Shown: positions 8,300 through 16,601, numbered from the stretch's first letter. The stretch: 64,000 nt of DNA from Syntrophomonas sp. (GCA_016841245.1 JAENZN010000002.1:182344-246343), one strand, 5' to 3'. The notes: generated from the letters alone by a model not told the origin. Numbers and translations: made by a program.

Positions 8300-8884
8300 T
8301 CACCGCGCCCCGGTATCCCGCCGCGGAGCTTTCGGCTGCAAGTCCATGGGCCTTCTGCCGTCAAGCGGCTTGACAAAATCGACATAGTTCACGGCATAGA
8401 TGGCATTGTCGTTTAGCTGCCGCTGCCATGCACCTTCTCGCGGCGACCAGTGAAAGCCCTTGTGCTTCAAAACGGAACAGCTTTCTTTGTCCGGCCTCTC
8501 GTCGAAAAAAAGCTGCAGGCGATTGATGTCATTGTTGACTACCGCCTCGCCACCCTCAAACTTCCATCCGGCAAAACCGACATCCCGATGCTTTTCAAGC
8601 TCATTGATACGCTGCTTTATCCGTTTTATCTCGGAATTGTTGTTGGTCAGCTCATAGCTTGAAAACGGCTGCTTATCCCACGAATAAGACGAGCTTTCGA
8701 TTTTCGCATCTATTTTAGCGGCCATCTCGTCCGATACACCGGGGCAGCCCTTGCAAGTGCCGAACTTTCGGTAATGGGCGTTGATTCCTTTCATAAGCGT
8801 CTGCCGCTTCTCGCAGGCTTCGAGCTTGGCGTTCAGTTTTCCCAGAGCATTGGGATCACTGCTTGAAATCGCATTATTACTCAT
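8300..8884 (-). CDS. Conserved ICE protein of unknown function with Trp/Arg-rich C-terminal domain
   Basis: This 194-residue protein has two parts. Residues 1-100 are helical and charged with a CKGCPG cysteine pair. The C-terminal ~80 residues carry a distinctive block (AGWKFEGGEAVVNNDINRLQ, DERPDKESCSVLKHKGFHWSPREGAWQRQL) that recurs in mobile-element proteins. No catalytic residues can be assigned. The ATG at 8884 has GGAGG at 7 nt; an upstream ATG at 8899 overlaps that site. It lies between the VirB6-like gene and the small coiled-coil gene, all in one direction. Confidence 0.6.
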   Translation of the reverse strand: MSNNAISSSDPNALGKLNAKLEACEKRQTLMKGINAHYRKFGTCKGCPGVSDEMAAKIDAKIESSSYSWDKQPFSSYELTNNNSEIKRIKQRINELEKHRDVGFAGWKFEGGEAVVNNDINRLQLFFDERPDKESCSVLKHKGFHWSPREGAWQRQLNDNAIYAVNYVDFVKPLDGRRPMDLQPKAPRRDTGAR

Positions 8885-8906
8885 TTGCTTTCCTCCCATC
8901 CAAAAA

Positions 8907-9746
8907 TTATAATCCCATCATCTCCCGCACTACCCGGTCGGCCATCTTCACCGCCCCAACCAGTATCAGCATGTTGAAAATCAACTCTCCGATATAGCTC
9001 CACACCATCGTCACGGCGCTGGCGCTGGCGTCCACTACCGGCGGTGCGGCCGCAAAGACGGAAAAGATGACGCAGGCCAGGACGATGATGACCCCCTCCA
9101 GGCAGACGGCGGCATAGCTTTTGAGGAAGGCTTTGCCGATGCTCTGGCTGGGCTCTCCGGCAAAGGAGGCCAGAGGCACGGGGGCAATGGCGGTGTATAA
9201 GAACAATTTGAAAAAACGACCGTATACCGACAGGATCATGATGAAGGACAGCACCGTGATGAACAGGCTGCCGATGATCGTCACCGCCCATAGAGGGATG
9301 CTCGCCAAAAAGCTGCACTCCTCGACGGCCTGCACGATGGCCTGCGGCAAAACGGCTTGGCTTGTGGTTCCGAAGCCCGCGCTGCTCATGATGGTGGAGA
9401 TGATCCCCTGGGCAATGGTAAATAGCGTCATCATCAGCTCCAGGCCGTAGGTCACAACGCCTTTCGCCAAAGCAAAGCGGATAAACAGCTTCAGCGCGTG
9501 TTCGGGTTTTTTCACCTCCGCAAAGCTGCCGCAGGTCTTGACGACGCCAATCACAAAAAACAATACCAGCAGGGCCAGGCCGGTAGCCTGCAACGCGCCG
9601 TGGATATTGGCAATGACGTTCCAGATGCCGCCGCCTCGAAATTCCGTGGGGGACTGGGTGACAAGCTGCCAGATTTCCACCAGCTTTTCGTTCCAGGTTC
9701 CCAAGGCGTTGTTCAGGTTCTCAATCACCCAGTTGCCGCTTTCCAA
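8907..9746 (-). CDS. VirB6/TrbL-like polytopic channel protein
   Basis: The 279-residue protein has at least five membrane segments, for example ATGLALLVLFFVIGVVKT, ALAKGVVTYGLELMMTLFTI, LWAVTIIGSLFITVLSFIMI, FKLFLYTAIAPVPLASFAG and VCLEGVIIVLACVIFSVFAA, and no signal peptide. Length, topology and position next to the Maff2, PrgI and VirB4 genes fit the VirB6/TrbL family that forms the inner-membrane pore of Gram-positive type IV secretion systems. Translation starts at TTG (9746), placed 5 nt after GAGGTGAG. Confidence 0.88.
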   Translation of the reverse strand: MESGNWVIENLNNALGTWNEKLVEIWQLVTQSPTEFRGGGIWNVIANIHGALQATGLALLVLFFVIGVVKTCGSFAEVKKPEHALKLFIRFALAKGVVTYGLELMMTLFTIAQGIISTIMSSAGFGTTSQAVLPQAIVQAVEECSFLASIPLWAVTIIGSLFITVLSFIMILSVYGRFFKLFLYTAIAPVPLASFAGEPSQSIGKAFLKSYAAVCLEGVIIVLACVIFSVFAAAPPVVDASASAVTMVWSYIGELIFNMLILVGAVKMADRVVREMMGL

Positions 9747-9810
9747 ATAAACTCACCTCGTTTCCAAGGCAAAGCCCGCTCTTGAAACGCGGGCTTTGCT
9801 TCTGTGATCG

Positions 9811-10008
9811 TTATCGGCATAGTGCGTCTCTGCCGGGGTTTTTGTCCTTGATGACGCCATACTTGTCATCCACATAGAAATGATTGACAAAAGGGTTGTA
9901 GATGGCATGGCACCTGACGCCGTTATACTCGGCAAGATAATCGTTGTTTCCCAGTCGCCCCAGGATGCTGGCTTCCCGCAGTTCGCCGTCCAGGGAATGA
10001 ATGTGCAT
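9811..10008 (-). CDS. Small ICE protein, 5' end frameshifted or re-started
   Basis: A 65-residue soluble protein (MHIHSLDGELREASILGRLG, GVRCHAIYNPFVNHFYVDDKYGVI), a form regularly found between the Maff2 and VirB6 genes of Tn1549-like elements. The ATG at 10008 has no ribosome site. A good AGGAGG stands 9 nt before an ATG at 10037 that reads MFNKFPI in another frame. Adding one A to the AAA run near 10028 would join the two as MFNKIPHYRKMHIHS. Either the start is at 10008 or the gene carries a one-base deletion. Function unknown. Confidence 0.6.
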   Translation of the reverse strand: MHIHSLDGELREASILGRLGNNDYLAEYNGVRCHAIYNPFVNHFYVDDKYGVIKDKNPGRDALCR

Positions 10009-10042
10009 TTTTCTGTAATGGGGAATTTGTTAAACATAACGA

Positions 10043-10348
10043 TCAACCTCCTGTGATGAGATTAAGGATTTCCTTGGCAAAGGTGATGATGACGCCGCCC
10101 GCCAGGGTCAGAAAGCCGTTGGCCCGCTGGCTTGGGTCGTGGGATTTCAGCGACAGGCCGATCTGCACGATGCCGAAGCCCAGCAGGATCATCCCGATGG
10201 CGCGGATCAGCCCGAAGATAAATTCGGACAGATTGTTGACGACTGTCAGCGGGTCGTCAGTCGCGTAAGCAGGGCTAGCAAACAGGACCAGCAGCGCCAG
10301 CACGCAGCAAACTGTATAAAACCTTTTGGTTTTTCCAGACATTTTCAT
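10043..10348 (-). CDS. Maff2-family small membrane protein (VirB2-like)
   Basis: A product of about 101 residues. A signal-like hydrophobic stretch (FYTVCCVLALLVLFASPAYA) ends in an A-x-A cleavage site. The predicted mature part has two further hydrophobic helices (EFIFGLIRAIGMILLGFGIV and GFLTLAGGVIITFAKEIL). This layout is that of VirB2-like pilin subunits, and the Maff2 family takes that place in clostridial ICEs. AGGAGG lies 10 nt before the ATG at 10348; an earlier ATG at 10357 sits against the site. It is the second gene after VirD4. Confidence 0.8.
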   Translation of the reverse strand: MKMSGKTKRFYTVCCVLALLVLFASPAYATDDPLTVVNNLSEFIFGLIRAIGMILLGFGIVQIGLSLKSHDPSQRANGFLTLAGGVIITFAKEILNLITGG

Positions 10349-10368
10349 ACGTATCATTCCTCCTGTTT

Positions 10369-12132
10369 TTATGATGGGGACAGGCTTTCGAGTTCTTCCT
10401 CGGAGAGAAGCTCGTAATCGCCTCCTTCCTTTAAAACCACGGCTTTCCAGTCCAGGGCGTATTCCGTGGTGCCGTGCCGGAAGGGTTGCCCGCCGCCGTC
10501 AACCATCAGCTTTAAATTCGGGTGTTTGAGAATATCGTACTTGTCGTCCATGACAGCGTGCTCGCCCCGGATGAACAGCAGGGCGTAGCGGTTGTCCAGC
10601 ATCCGCACCTCGTCGGGGGTCAAAAGCTCCCGCCCCGACAACTGAAAATTGGTGGAGTAGCTGCCGTTCCTGCCCTTGCTCTGACCGTAGGTGTTCAGGT
10701 CGATGGTTTCCTTGCCTAAAAGCTCGGACACATACTTGTGGGTGCTTTGCTCATTGCCGCCCAGATACAAAAACTCGTCGCAGTTGCCGACGATGGACTC
10801 CCAGGTGTCTTTGAACAATGCTTTGAGCTGGGCCAGGTTTTGCAGGATGATGGAGACGCTGACCTCCCGGCTGCGCATGGTGGAAAGGAGCTTGTCGAAC
10901 TCATCCGGCAGGGCGACGTTAGAAAATTCGTCCATCACGAAATGGACGTGAAGGGGCAGCCTGCCGCCGTAAACATGGTCGGCCAGGTAGTAAAGCTGCT
11001 GGAAAAGCTGGGTGTATAGCATTCCGACGATGAAATTAAAGCTGCTGTCGTTGTCGGGTATTACGGCAAAGAGGGCCGTCTTTTTCTCCCCGATGGCAGG
11101 CAACGCCATTTCATCCACCGTGGTGATTCCCGCGATGGTGGACAGGTTGAACTTTTCCAGCCGGACGCCCAGGCTGATGAGAATGCTTTTGGCCGTCTTA
11201 CCCGCCGCCAGCTTGAAGATGTTGTACTGCTTGACCGCCAGATGCTCCGGTTCCCGCATGGCCAGCCGCTCAAACAGCTCGTCCAGGGGGCTTTGGTAGG
11301 TTTCGTCCTCCTCCCGCACCTCGGCGGCGGCGATCATCTCCATGACCATCGGAAAGTTTCGTTCATCCCCCGGCGCTTTGTAGAGCAGGTAGAGAATCAG
11401 CGCTTCCAATAGCGCGGTTTCGGAGCGTTCCCAAAAGGGGTCGTTGGTATTGCTGCCCTTGGGCGTGGTGTTGCGGATCAGGTTGGTGACCAGTTTAAGC
11501 ACGTCCTTGTCGTCCTGCAAATAAGTAAAGGGATTGTAGCAGTGGGACAGGTGCAGGTTAATTAAATCCAGCACTTTGATGTCATATCCTTTTGCCTTCA
11601 GCAGGTTTCCCGTATCCCTTAGAATTTCTCCCTTGGGGTCGAGGATCACAAAAGAGGTGTTGGTCTGCATGACGTTGGGTTTCGCGTAAAACCTGGTCTT
11701 GCCGGAGCCGGAGCCGCCCACCACCAGGACATTCAGGTTGCGCCGGTGCTTCCTGCCGTCCAGCCCGATGCGGACGTTCTGGGTCAGGATTTTGTTCTTA
11801 TGCGCATTCTTGTCCCGGTATTTCTTATCGACAGCCGCCGCGCCGCCCCAGCGGGCGCTACCGTGTTCCTCCCGGTGCCGGTAATTGCGCTTGGTGGACA
11901 GGTATATCCCGATACCCATGCCGTAGGCGGCGATAAAGAGCAAAACGCACTTGAGCGAATTGCCTACCCATTGGATATGAAACGGATCGTTCAGCGCCGC
12001 CGTGAGGTTTTCCAGGATTTCGGGCAGTCCGCCGGAAAGGGAGGGGGCGACCAGCAACGCCGCCCACACCACCGGAATTAAAAAAACCGCCCAGAGGATG
12101 AGATTGCTCTTGGCGGTTTCAGCGCGTTTCAT
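10369..12132 (-). CDS. virD4: VirD4/TraG-type IV coupling protein
   Basis: The 587-residue coupling protein has two N-terminal membrane helices (LILWAVFLIPVVWAALLVA; GNSLKCVLLFIAAYGMGIGI) and a cytoplasmic hexameric ATPase domain. Walker A is VVGGSGSGKT near residue 140. Walker B is HFVMDEFSNV near residue 398, with the usual coupling-protein ILQNLAQLK region after it. It recruits the relaxosome, probably through PcfB, and hands DNA and protein substrates to the channel. Its start overlaps the preceding small ORF by 14 bp. Confidence 0.95.
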   Translation of the reverse strand: MKRAETAKSNLILWAVFLIPVVWAALLVAPSLSGGLPEILENLTAALNDPFHIQWVGNSLKCVLLFIAAYGMGIGIYLSTKRNYRHREEHGSARWGGAAAVDKKYRDKNAHKNKILTQNVRIGLDGRKHRRNLNVLVVGGSGSGKTRFYAKPNVMQTNTSFVILDPKGEILRDTGNLLKAKGYDIKVLDLINLHLSHCYNPFTYLQDDKDVLKLVTNLIRNTTPKGSNTNDPFWERSETALLEALILYLLYKAPGDERNFPMVMEMIAAAEVREEDETYQSPLDELFERLAMREPEHLAVKQYNIFKLAAGKTAKSILISLGVRLEKFNLSTIAGITTVDEMALPAIGEKKTALFAVIPDNDSSFNFIVGMLYTQLFQQLYYLADHVYGGRLPLHVHFVMDEFSNVALPDEFDKLLSTMRSREVSVSIILQNLAQLKALFKDTWESIVGNCDEFLYLGGNEQSTHKYVSELLGKETIDLNTYGQSKGRNGSYSTNFQLSGRELLTPDEVRMLDNRYALLFIRGEHAVMDDKYDILKHPNLKLMVDGGGQPFRHGTTEYALDWKAVVLKEGGDYELLSEEELESLSPS

Positions 12133-12310
12133 CGTGGTCCCTGCGCTTCTGCTTTTTGGTTGGGGCGTCGATGGTTTTCAAAAGCAGTTCGTCCACGGCG
12201 TCGGTGGGCCGTTCTTCTTTAATCAGGTCGTTTCGCAGCTCGTTCAAAGCATTCACCACCACGCCGTATTCATAATCGTCCAGGGTCAGCACTCTTTCTT
12301 CTTCCTTCAT
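12119..12310 (-). CDS. Small acidic/basic ICE protein upstream of coupling protein
   Basis: The product is 63 residues: an acidic first half (EEERVLTLDDYEYGVVVNAL) and a basic tail (KKQKRRDHDETR). There are no membrane segments. The ATG at 12310 is 8 nt from AGGAGG. That ribosome site overlaps the TAG stop of the ArdC-like gene, so translation is likely coupled. The end overlaps virD4 by 14 bp. Family not identified. The arrangement ArdC-like / small / VirD4 recurs in such elements. Confidence 0.65.
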   Translation of the reverse strand: MKEEERVLTLDDYEYGVVVNALNELRNDLIKEERPTDAVDELLLKTIDAPTKKQKRRDHDETR

Positions 12311-12322
12311 GGACAATCCCTC

Positions 12323-13225
12323 CTAACGTTCCGGCTCCTGCCGTTTTTGCTGCCGCTGCTGGTTAAGCATCCGGTTCATCCTGCCGGAGATTTCGCCCGC
12401 CGCTTCCTTGATGGTGGTAAGCTCGGCACGGATCTCCTGCGGCTCCAAAGTCTCCAGCCTTTGGGGAACGCCCTCGAAGTGGTAAAAGCCGTCCGTTTCC
12501 ACGCCGTACTGCTTGCAGAGCATATACGACGCGCAATAGGCGTGGAAGCCGTACTCGGAACGGTTGTAGCTCCCGTCGCCCTTGTCCATTTCCGCCTGGG
12601 CCAGTTCCTGGGCGAGGGCGCGGAAAATATGATTGGCGTCCAGGCCGCGCCGGATTTGGATTTCCCGTGTGTCCGGCTGGTACAGGGCGTTCACGCCGCT
12701 CGGCAGCGTATCGCTGATCCGGACAGGCACGGAGGCGTGATCCAGCAATGCCTTGATGCGGGTGCGCTCGTCGGGATAGGCGGGGTTTTCCCGTTTGCGG
12801 CTGTTCCCGGTTTGGGAAATGTCGAACATCTTTTTGGGGTTGTAGCTGATGCCGATGGAACCGTCCTCGCGTTGATATTCCTCACCCGGCTCGATGATGT
12901 AAAAGCCGGTTTCTTTTTTGCGGATGTACGCGCCCTGGTCCTTCCAGGTGTCAAAATCTTTAATGACTGTGGCATTGGGCCGCTGTGCAAGGATAAGCAG
13001 GGCGTTGGAAACACTGTAACGGTCAAAGCGGCTCTGCACGTCCAGATATTTTTGGAAGGTATCTCCGTCCCCCGCCACGGCTGTTGCCGTCTCGTCGATC
13101 ATTGTATACACCGCTTCCCGCTGCTCCTGCTTTTTCTGCGCCCAAGCCTCCTTGTCGAAGGGCTGGTCGCTTATGGGCGGGGCTTGGCCTTGTTCCTGCC
13201 GGAAAAGATCGTCAAAATTGCTCAT
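12323..13225 (-). CDS. ArdC-like antirestriction protein, C-terminal QEPER
   Basis: In this 300-residue protein the N-terminal ~130 residues match the ArdC single-stranded-DNA-binding fold (YLDVQSRFDRYSVSNALLIL, RPNATVIKDFDTWKDQGAYI). The second half is the zincin-like part, but where family members show ELAHAE it reads ELAQAEMDKG, so one His ligand is replaced and metal-protease activity is doubtful. Plasmid ArdC proteins shield incoming single strands and have been reported to travel with transferred DNA. The protein ends QQKRQEPER, one of five exact EPER tails in this ICE. It lies between PcfB and VirD4 genes. Confidence 0.78.
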   Translation of the reverse strand: MSNFDDLFRQEQGQAPPISDQPFDKEAWAQKKQEQREAVYTMIDETATAVAGDGDTFQKYLDVQSRFDRYSVSNALLILAQRPNATVIKDFDTWKDQGAYIRKKETGFYIIEPGEEYQREDGSIGISYNPKKMFDISQTGNSRKRENPAYPDERTRIKALLDHASVPVRISDTLPSGVNALYQPDTREIQIRRGLDANHIFRALAQELAQAEMDKGDGSYNRSEYGFHAYCASYMLCKQYGVETDGFYHFEGVPQRLETLEPQEIRAELTTIKEAAGEISGRMNRMLNQQRQQKRQEPER

Positions 13226-13231
13226 CGCACT

Positions 13232-14044
13232 TTACCTCTCTTTCGGTTTTTTAGATTTGGATTTTGTTTTCGGTTGGCCCGATTTGGCGGGCTGGCCGGT
13301 GGATTTGGATTGCTCCTTGGATTGTTCGCGCTTGGATTCCGTCTGCTCCCTGTGGGCATCCCGGATTTCCTTCAGTTCCTGCCGGACGGATTTTCTCTCC
13401 GGCTCACTCGTACCCCCGGCGGCTTTCCCGCTGCGCTCGTAAGTAGGCTCGGACGGAGGGGATTTCTCCGCCTTCGCCGCCGTAGGGTCCGTCGTGGGGT
13501 TGGGGTTGTCGGTCCGCTCCTGGTCCGACTCCGGCTGCTCGGGCTTGGCCAGAAGTTCGTCCAAAAAATCTTCCGCGCTTTTTTCTGCGGGCGTTTCCTT
13601 TTCGGCGGGCGCTTTTTCCTCCTGCCTGGCGGCTTTGGATTTTTGGATTTCACTCTTGATGCTGGCGGTGTCCACAGTGGCCAGCTTGAAGCGTTCTACA
13701 ATCCGGTTGATCTTGGATGCATCCTCGGCCCGCACCATGATGTCGCACATGCCGTCCGTGTCCTTTTTGTCACGGAGGGCGCAATAGAGGATGCCGTAGC
13801 GTTTGGCTTCCTGGGTGAATTTTTGCAAGTCCTCGTTCCTGACCGCAAAGACTTTCAGCTCCTTGCCGCTGCGCAACAGCCCTTCCAGCCGGATTTTCCC
13901 CCTGGTTTTCTTTTGGTCTGTGAGAACGGCATACAAATAGGTGGCGAGGTTTTTGGCCCCCTCGCCGGAGATTTTAGCCATGACCTCGATCCCTTTAAGA
14001 GTCATGTTGACGACTTGGTCCGCGGCGGCGGCTTCGCTGTTCAT
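13232..14044 (-). CDS. pcfB: PcfB-family (DUF3801) relaxosome accessory protein
   Basis: A 270-residue protein with a DUF3801/PcfB domain in residues 1-135 (VNMTLKGIEVMAKISGEGAK, GILYCALRDKK, DIMVRAEDASKINRIVERF) and a long disordered tail rich in Lys, Glu, Pro, Ser. In the enterococcal plasmid pCF10, PcfB binds the relaxase and DNA and interacts with the coupling protein. The same role is likely here because the gene overlaps the relaxase gene by 50 bp and is two genes upstream of virD4. The tail ends KSKKPKER. A strong AAAGGAGG precedes the ATG. Confidence 0.85.
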   Translation of the reverse strand: MNSEAAAADQVVNMTLKGIEVMAKISGEGAKNLATYLYAVLTDQKKTRGKIRLEGLLRSGKELKVFAVRNEDLQKFTQEAKRYGILYCALRDKKDTDGMCDIMVRAEDASKINRIVERFKLATVDTASIKSEIQKSKAARQEEKAPAEKETPAEKSAEDFLDELLAKPEQPESDQERTDNPNPTTDPTAAKAEKSPPSEPTYERSGKAAGGTSEPERKSVRQELKEIRDAHREQTESKREQSKEQSKSTGQPAKSGQPKTKSKSKKPKER

Positions 14045-15386
14045 AGGCTTTTGCCTCCTTTCGCTGTTGGATTTCTTCCTGTTTGATCCGGGACAGCTTT
14101 TTCTGCATTTCCCCGGAACGGGACAGGATACCCGTGCAGAGCTTCACCTCCTTGCGAAGCTGGCTGATTTGCCCGGTCAGCCCGGCGATTTGTTCCTTGC
14201 AGGCCGTCACCTGCTCCTCGTCCCCGCACCGGCGGATGCGGTTGTAAAGGGACTTGCGCGCGGCGGACAGGGCGCTCATTTCCCGCTCCACGGTTGACCG
14301 GTAGGCGACAAGCTGTTCCTTGCCGGAAATATGGTTTTTGCAGAGCAGCTTGGTCTGCGCGGTGAGTTCATTCAAATAGCGGAGGTCCTCGCGCAATAAA
14401 AAATGCGTCCTTTTGCTGGACGCGCGGGGCTTGAGCAGAATGCCCATTTTATAGAGGTAGTGGAAATATAACGCTTGCAGGCCGGTTATTTTTTTCGTTG
14501 TCTTGAGGGAGCCTTTGAAGGTACAGCGTTTTCGCTTCGGTTCCGGCAAGGGGGGCGGTCGCTTGGGTATGCGGTTTCGCAGGATGCACTGCTTGATGGC
14601 TTCCTCGGTGTAATCGTCGCCCAGGGTTTTCAGCCGGACAAATCGCTCCTTGCCTAAAGGACGTACCGCCAGGTGTTTCACGCCGGTTTTGACCTCATAG
14701 CCCTCTTTGCGCAGGGCGGCGATAAATTGCGTGAAGGTCATGGCGTCGTCAATGGCTTTGTCCACGTCCTCCCGGATTAGGCCCCGCCAGGTGGGTTTGC
14801 CTTCCTGCTCAGCTTTCCATTCAGCGTAGTGCTTGGATTTGCCGCGCTGCGGGTTTTCAATGACAGACAGGGCTTGTTCCCGGCACAGCCGGTCGGAGGT
14901 CTTGCGCATGAGAGCGTAGGTAGCGTTGTTGTCGTAATACCGCTTACCATCCCGAAAGGACACGGAATTCAGGACAAAATGGTTATGAAGATGCTGCTTG
15001 TCCAGGTGGGTGGAAACCACCACCTCAAAGCGGTCGCCCCATAGCTCTTTCGCCAGCTTCACGCCAATGGCGTGGGCAGTTTCGGGAGTGGCCTCTCCCG
15101 GCGCAAAGGCTTGGTAGCCGTGAAAGGCCAGGATGCCGTCCTGCTTCTGATATTGCCGCTTTGTCCGAACCATCTGCTCGCAGGCGGTAGCCGGATCGCA
15201 GTTGATGCCTGTTACATAGAACTGCTTTTCAGTTTTGACATCCTGCTGGGTATAATCCAGCACCTTGCGCAGGCCTTGAAAGACGGGACTGGTAAAATCG
15301 GGGTTTTCGGTTTTTTCGGGGTTGGCGGCGTAGTCGATTACCCGGTCAAGGCGGTCGGTTACGTCCCATATTGCTGTAGTTGCCAT
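13995..15386 (-). CDS. MOBP-type relaxase (Tn1549 family)
   Basis: This 463-residue protein has its catalytic part in the first ~300 residues. The three-His metal motif appears as LDKQHLHNHFVLNSVSF near residue 128. A catalytic Tyr should lie near the N-terminus (for example within IDYAANPEKT). The C-terminal part is a basic coiled coil (SRIKQEEIQQRKEAKAYEQR) ending in an Arg-rich tail. It nicks oriT and is carried on the 5' end into the recipient. The gene starts 3 nt after the DUF3848-like gene and overlaps pcfB. MobC and the candidate oriT lie just upstream. Confidence 0.92.
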   Translation of the reverse strand: MATTAIWDVTDRLDRVIDYAANPEKTENPDFTSPVFQGLRKVLDYTQQDVKTEKQFYVTGINCDPATACEQMVRTKRQYQKQDGILAFHGYQAFAPGEATPETAHAIGVKLAKELWGDRFEVVVSTHLDKQHLHNHFVLNSVSFRDGKRYYDNNATYALMRKTSDRLCREQALSVIENPQRGKSKHYAEWKAEQEGKPTWRGLIREDVDKAIDDAMTFTQFIAALRKEGYEVKTGVKHLAVRPLGKERFVRLKTLGDDYTEEAIKQCILRNRIPKRPPPLPEPKRKRCTFKGSLKTTKKITGLQALYFHYLYKMGILLKPRASSKRTHFLLREDLRYLNELTAQTKLLCKNHISGKEQLVAYRSTVEREMSALSAARKSLYNRIRRCGDEEQVTACKEQIAGLTGQISQLRKEVKLCTGILSRSGEMQKKLSRIKQEEIQQRKEAKAYEQRSRRRGPSRQHDS

Positions 15387-15389
15387 TGG

Positions 15390-15734
15390 TCATCGCTCCG
15401 GCTCCCCATGCTTTTTCATCAAAGGGTAATCCTCAAGGCCCTCTTGCTTATCACAGATTCTCGCCACGATAAGCTCAAGCATATTTTCCGCATACCGGAA
15501 TTCCTCCTGATATTGGTCGGCCACAACCTCCAGGGGGTTTTGAAACAGCATGAGGTAATCCAGTTCCTCGGGATCATAGCTGTGATTTTTTGTCATATTT
15601 CGGTGAACCTGGGTATAGGCGGCGATTTCTTCCGCTTTTTCAAAGATACCTTGGCCGTCCAGGTTGAGCAGCTTTGCCTTGTAGTCCGCAAAGTTCCGGT
15701 GGATACGGTTTATTAGTAGTGTTTTCTTATCCAT
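15390..15734 (-). CDS. DUF3848-like ICE protein, C-terminal GEPER
   Basis: The product is 114 residues, soluble and helical, with a conserved-looking core (YDPEELDYLMLFQNPLEVVA, EEFRYAENMLELIVARICDK) resembling DUF3848 proteins of clostridial elements. It sits in the relaxase operon: its ATG shares one base with the mobC stop codon (TAATG), and the relaxase starts 3 nt after its stop. The C-terminus is KKHGEPER. Role unknown; the tight coupling suggests a relaxosome or transferred protein. Confidence 0.7.
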   Translation of the reverse strand: MDKKTLLINRIHRNFADYKAKLLNLDGQGIFEKAEEIAAYTQVHRNMTKNHSYDPEELDYLMLFQNPLEVVADQYQEEFRYAENMLELIVARICDKQEGLEDYPLMKKHGEPER

Positions 15735-16063
15735 TAGGTTCTCCTTTCCGGGGCTGTGACCGCCTCTATAATATCCTGTACCGCCTTTCTGAGCCGGTTG
15801 GCTTCATATTGAAATACCGTCTTGTCAATATGCCCGGTGGCATTGGCCTTCGCCGCAATTTGGTTCAGGTTGCCGCCGATGGCGTGCAGTTCCCGCGTCA
15901 TAGAAAAATAGTCGGGAGGGGGCAGCTCCTTGGGTACATAGTCGTTGATGAGGGAGCGGAGATAGCCTTCCTGTGACAATCCCGCTTTTTGGGCGCTGGT
16001 ATGAAGCCGTGTATTTTCTTCTTTATTCAGCCAGACTTGAACACGGATACCTCGTTTTCTCAT
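15734..16063 (-). CDS. mobC: MobC-type relaxosome protein
   Basis: A 109-residue protein with an N-terminal ribbon-helix-helix (RVQVWLNKEENTRLHTSAQK, GLSQEGYLRSLIND) and the family's middle signature (LHAIGGNLNQIAAKAN, where GxNLNQIA is typical). MobC binds near nic and helps the relaxase open the strands. It directly precedes the DUF3848-like and relaxase genes, and its own upstream region carries the oriT candidate. A 30-codon ORF ends within its start codon (ATGA). Confidence 0.88.
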   Translation of the reverse strand: MRKRGIRVQVWLNKEENTRLHTSAQKAGLSQEGYLRSLINDYVPKELPPPDYFSMTRELHAIGGNLNQIAAKANATGHIDKTVFQYEANRLRKAVQDIIEAVTAPERRT

Positions 16064-16152
16064 CGCACCGTCTCCTTTCGCGCATAATGAGTATCCTTGA
16101 ACTCAATGAGGGTGCGAAATTCCTTCCTCCACTTTTGTTGAAATTCGTTCAT
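16060..16152 (-). CDS. 30-residue ORF translationally coupled to mobC
   Basis: MNEFQQKWRKEFRTL begins a basic 30-residue peptide. GAGGTG precedes its ATG at 7 nt, and its TGA overlaps the mobC ATG, so ribosomes could pass directly to mobC. The internal GAAAGGAG of this ORF is the mobC ribosome site. It may be a leader for coupling rather than a functional peptide. No family recognised. Confidence 0.45.
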   Translation of the reverse strand: MNEFQQKWRKEFRTLIEFKDTHYARKETVR

Positions 16153-16201
16153 TCATAACACCTCTTTTCTTGATTGATAGGAGCGTAGCATGAAGGGGGT
16201 A

Positions 16202-16283
16202 TTAGGGGCGAAAGCCCCTAACAAGCGAATTTGGGAGACCAAATTCAGTGCTTGCTGCAACACAAGACAGCTGTCTTGTGTTG
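16202..16283. other. Candidate origin of transfer (oriT), three hairpins
   Basis: Three perfect inverted repeats lie in a row just upstream of mobC: an 8-bp stem TTAGGGGC with GAAA loop (16202-16221), an 8-bp stem GAATTTGG with GAGA loop (16227-16246), and a 26-bp perfect palindrome centred at 16270/16271 (arms CAACACAAGACAG). The two small hairpins have GNRA-type loops. Position next to mobC/relaxase, opposite to a promoterless stretch, is where oriT lies in Tn1549-like elements. The nic position cannot be fixed from sequence alone; the segment AGTGCTTGC after hairpin 2 is a plausible place. Confidence 0.65.
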
Positions 16284-16577
16284 AAATGCGGTTGCGATTA
16301 ACTTCAGATATCACCAGCCGAAAAGAGAGAGTAGGAGAATATAAATATCGCTTATGCCTGCGGCGTTGTGATTTTGCTCCCTTACGGCCATTCCCTTTTC
16401 TCGTGTGCTAAACCAGCTAAGTGTTCAATATAGTGCATTCCTCGTTCCCCTGTTTTTATTTTTGTACGGACCGGTACCATCACTTTGGCTTTTCCTGCGT
16501 TCGTTTTAATCGCTTGGTTATGAAGATTACACCTGACAAATGTTTTATAAGGACAGTCCTTTCTTAATTTTGGGCAG
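16284..16577. other. Intergenic region between oriT and defence island 1
   Basis: About 290 bp without a convincing gene. The only minus-strand ORF (16382-16612) begins inside the terminator of the defence island and has no ribosome site. This is the likely junction between ICE backbone and inserted cargo. Confidence 0.4.
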
Positions 16578-16601
16578 AAAAAAAGCACTGATTTCAGCAC
16601 C
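16578..16601 (-). terminator. Terminator downstream of defence island 1
   Basis: On the minus strand an 8-bp stem with GU pairs (GGTGCTGA / TCAGTGCT, AA loop) is followed by seven T residues. It lies 170 bp after the OLD-like gene and would stop island transcription before oriT. Confidence 0.6.

Noticed and set aside
12002..14086. Plus-strand ORF of 694 codons
   Set aside because: It lies antisense to virD4, the ArdC-like gene and pcfB, which all have clear motifs and ribosome sites. Its translation is low-complexity and matches no family.
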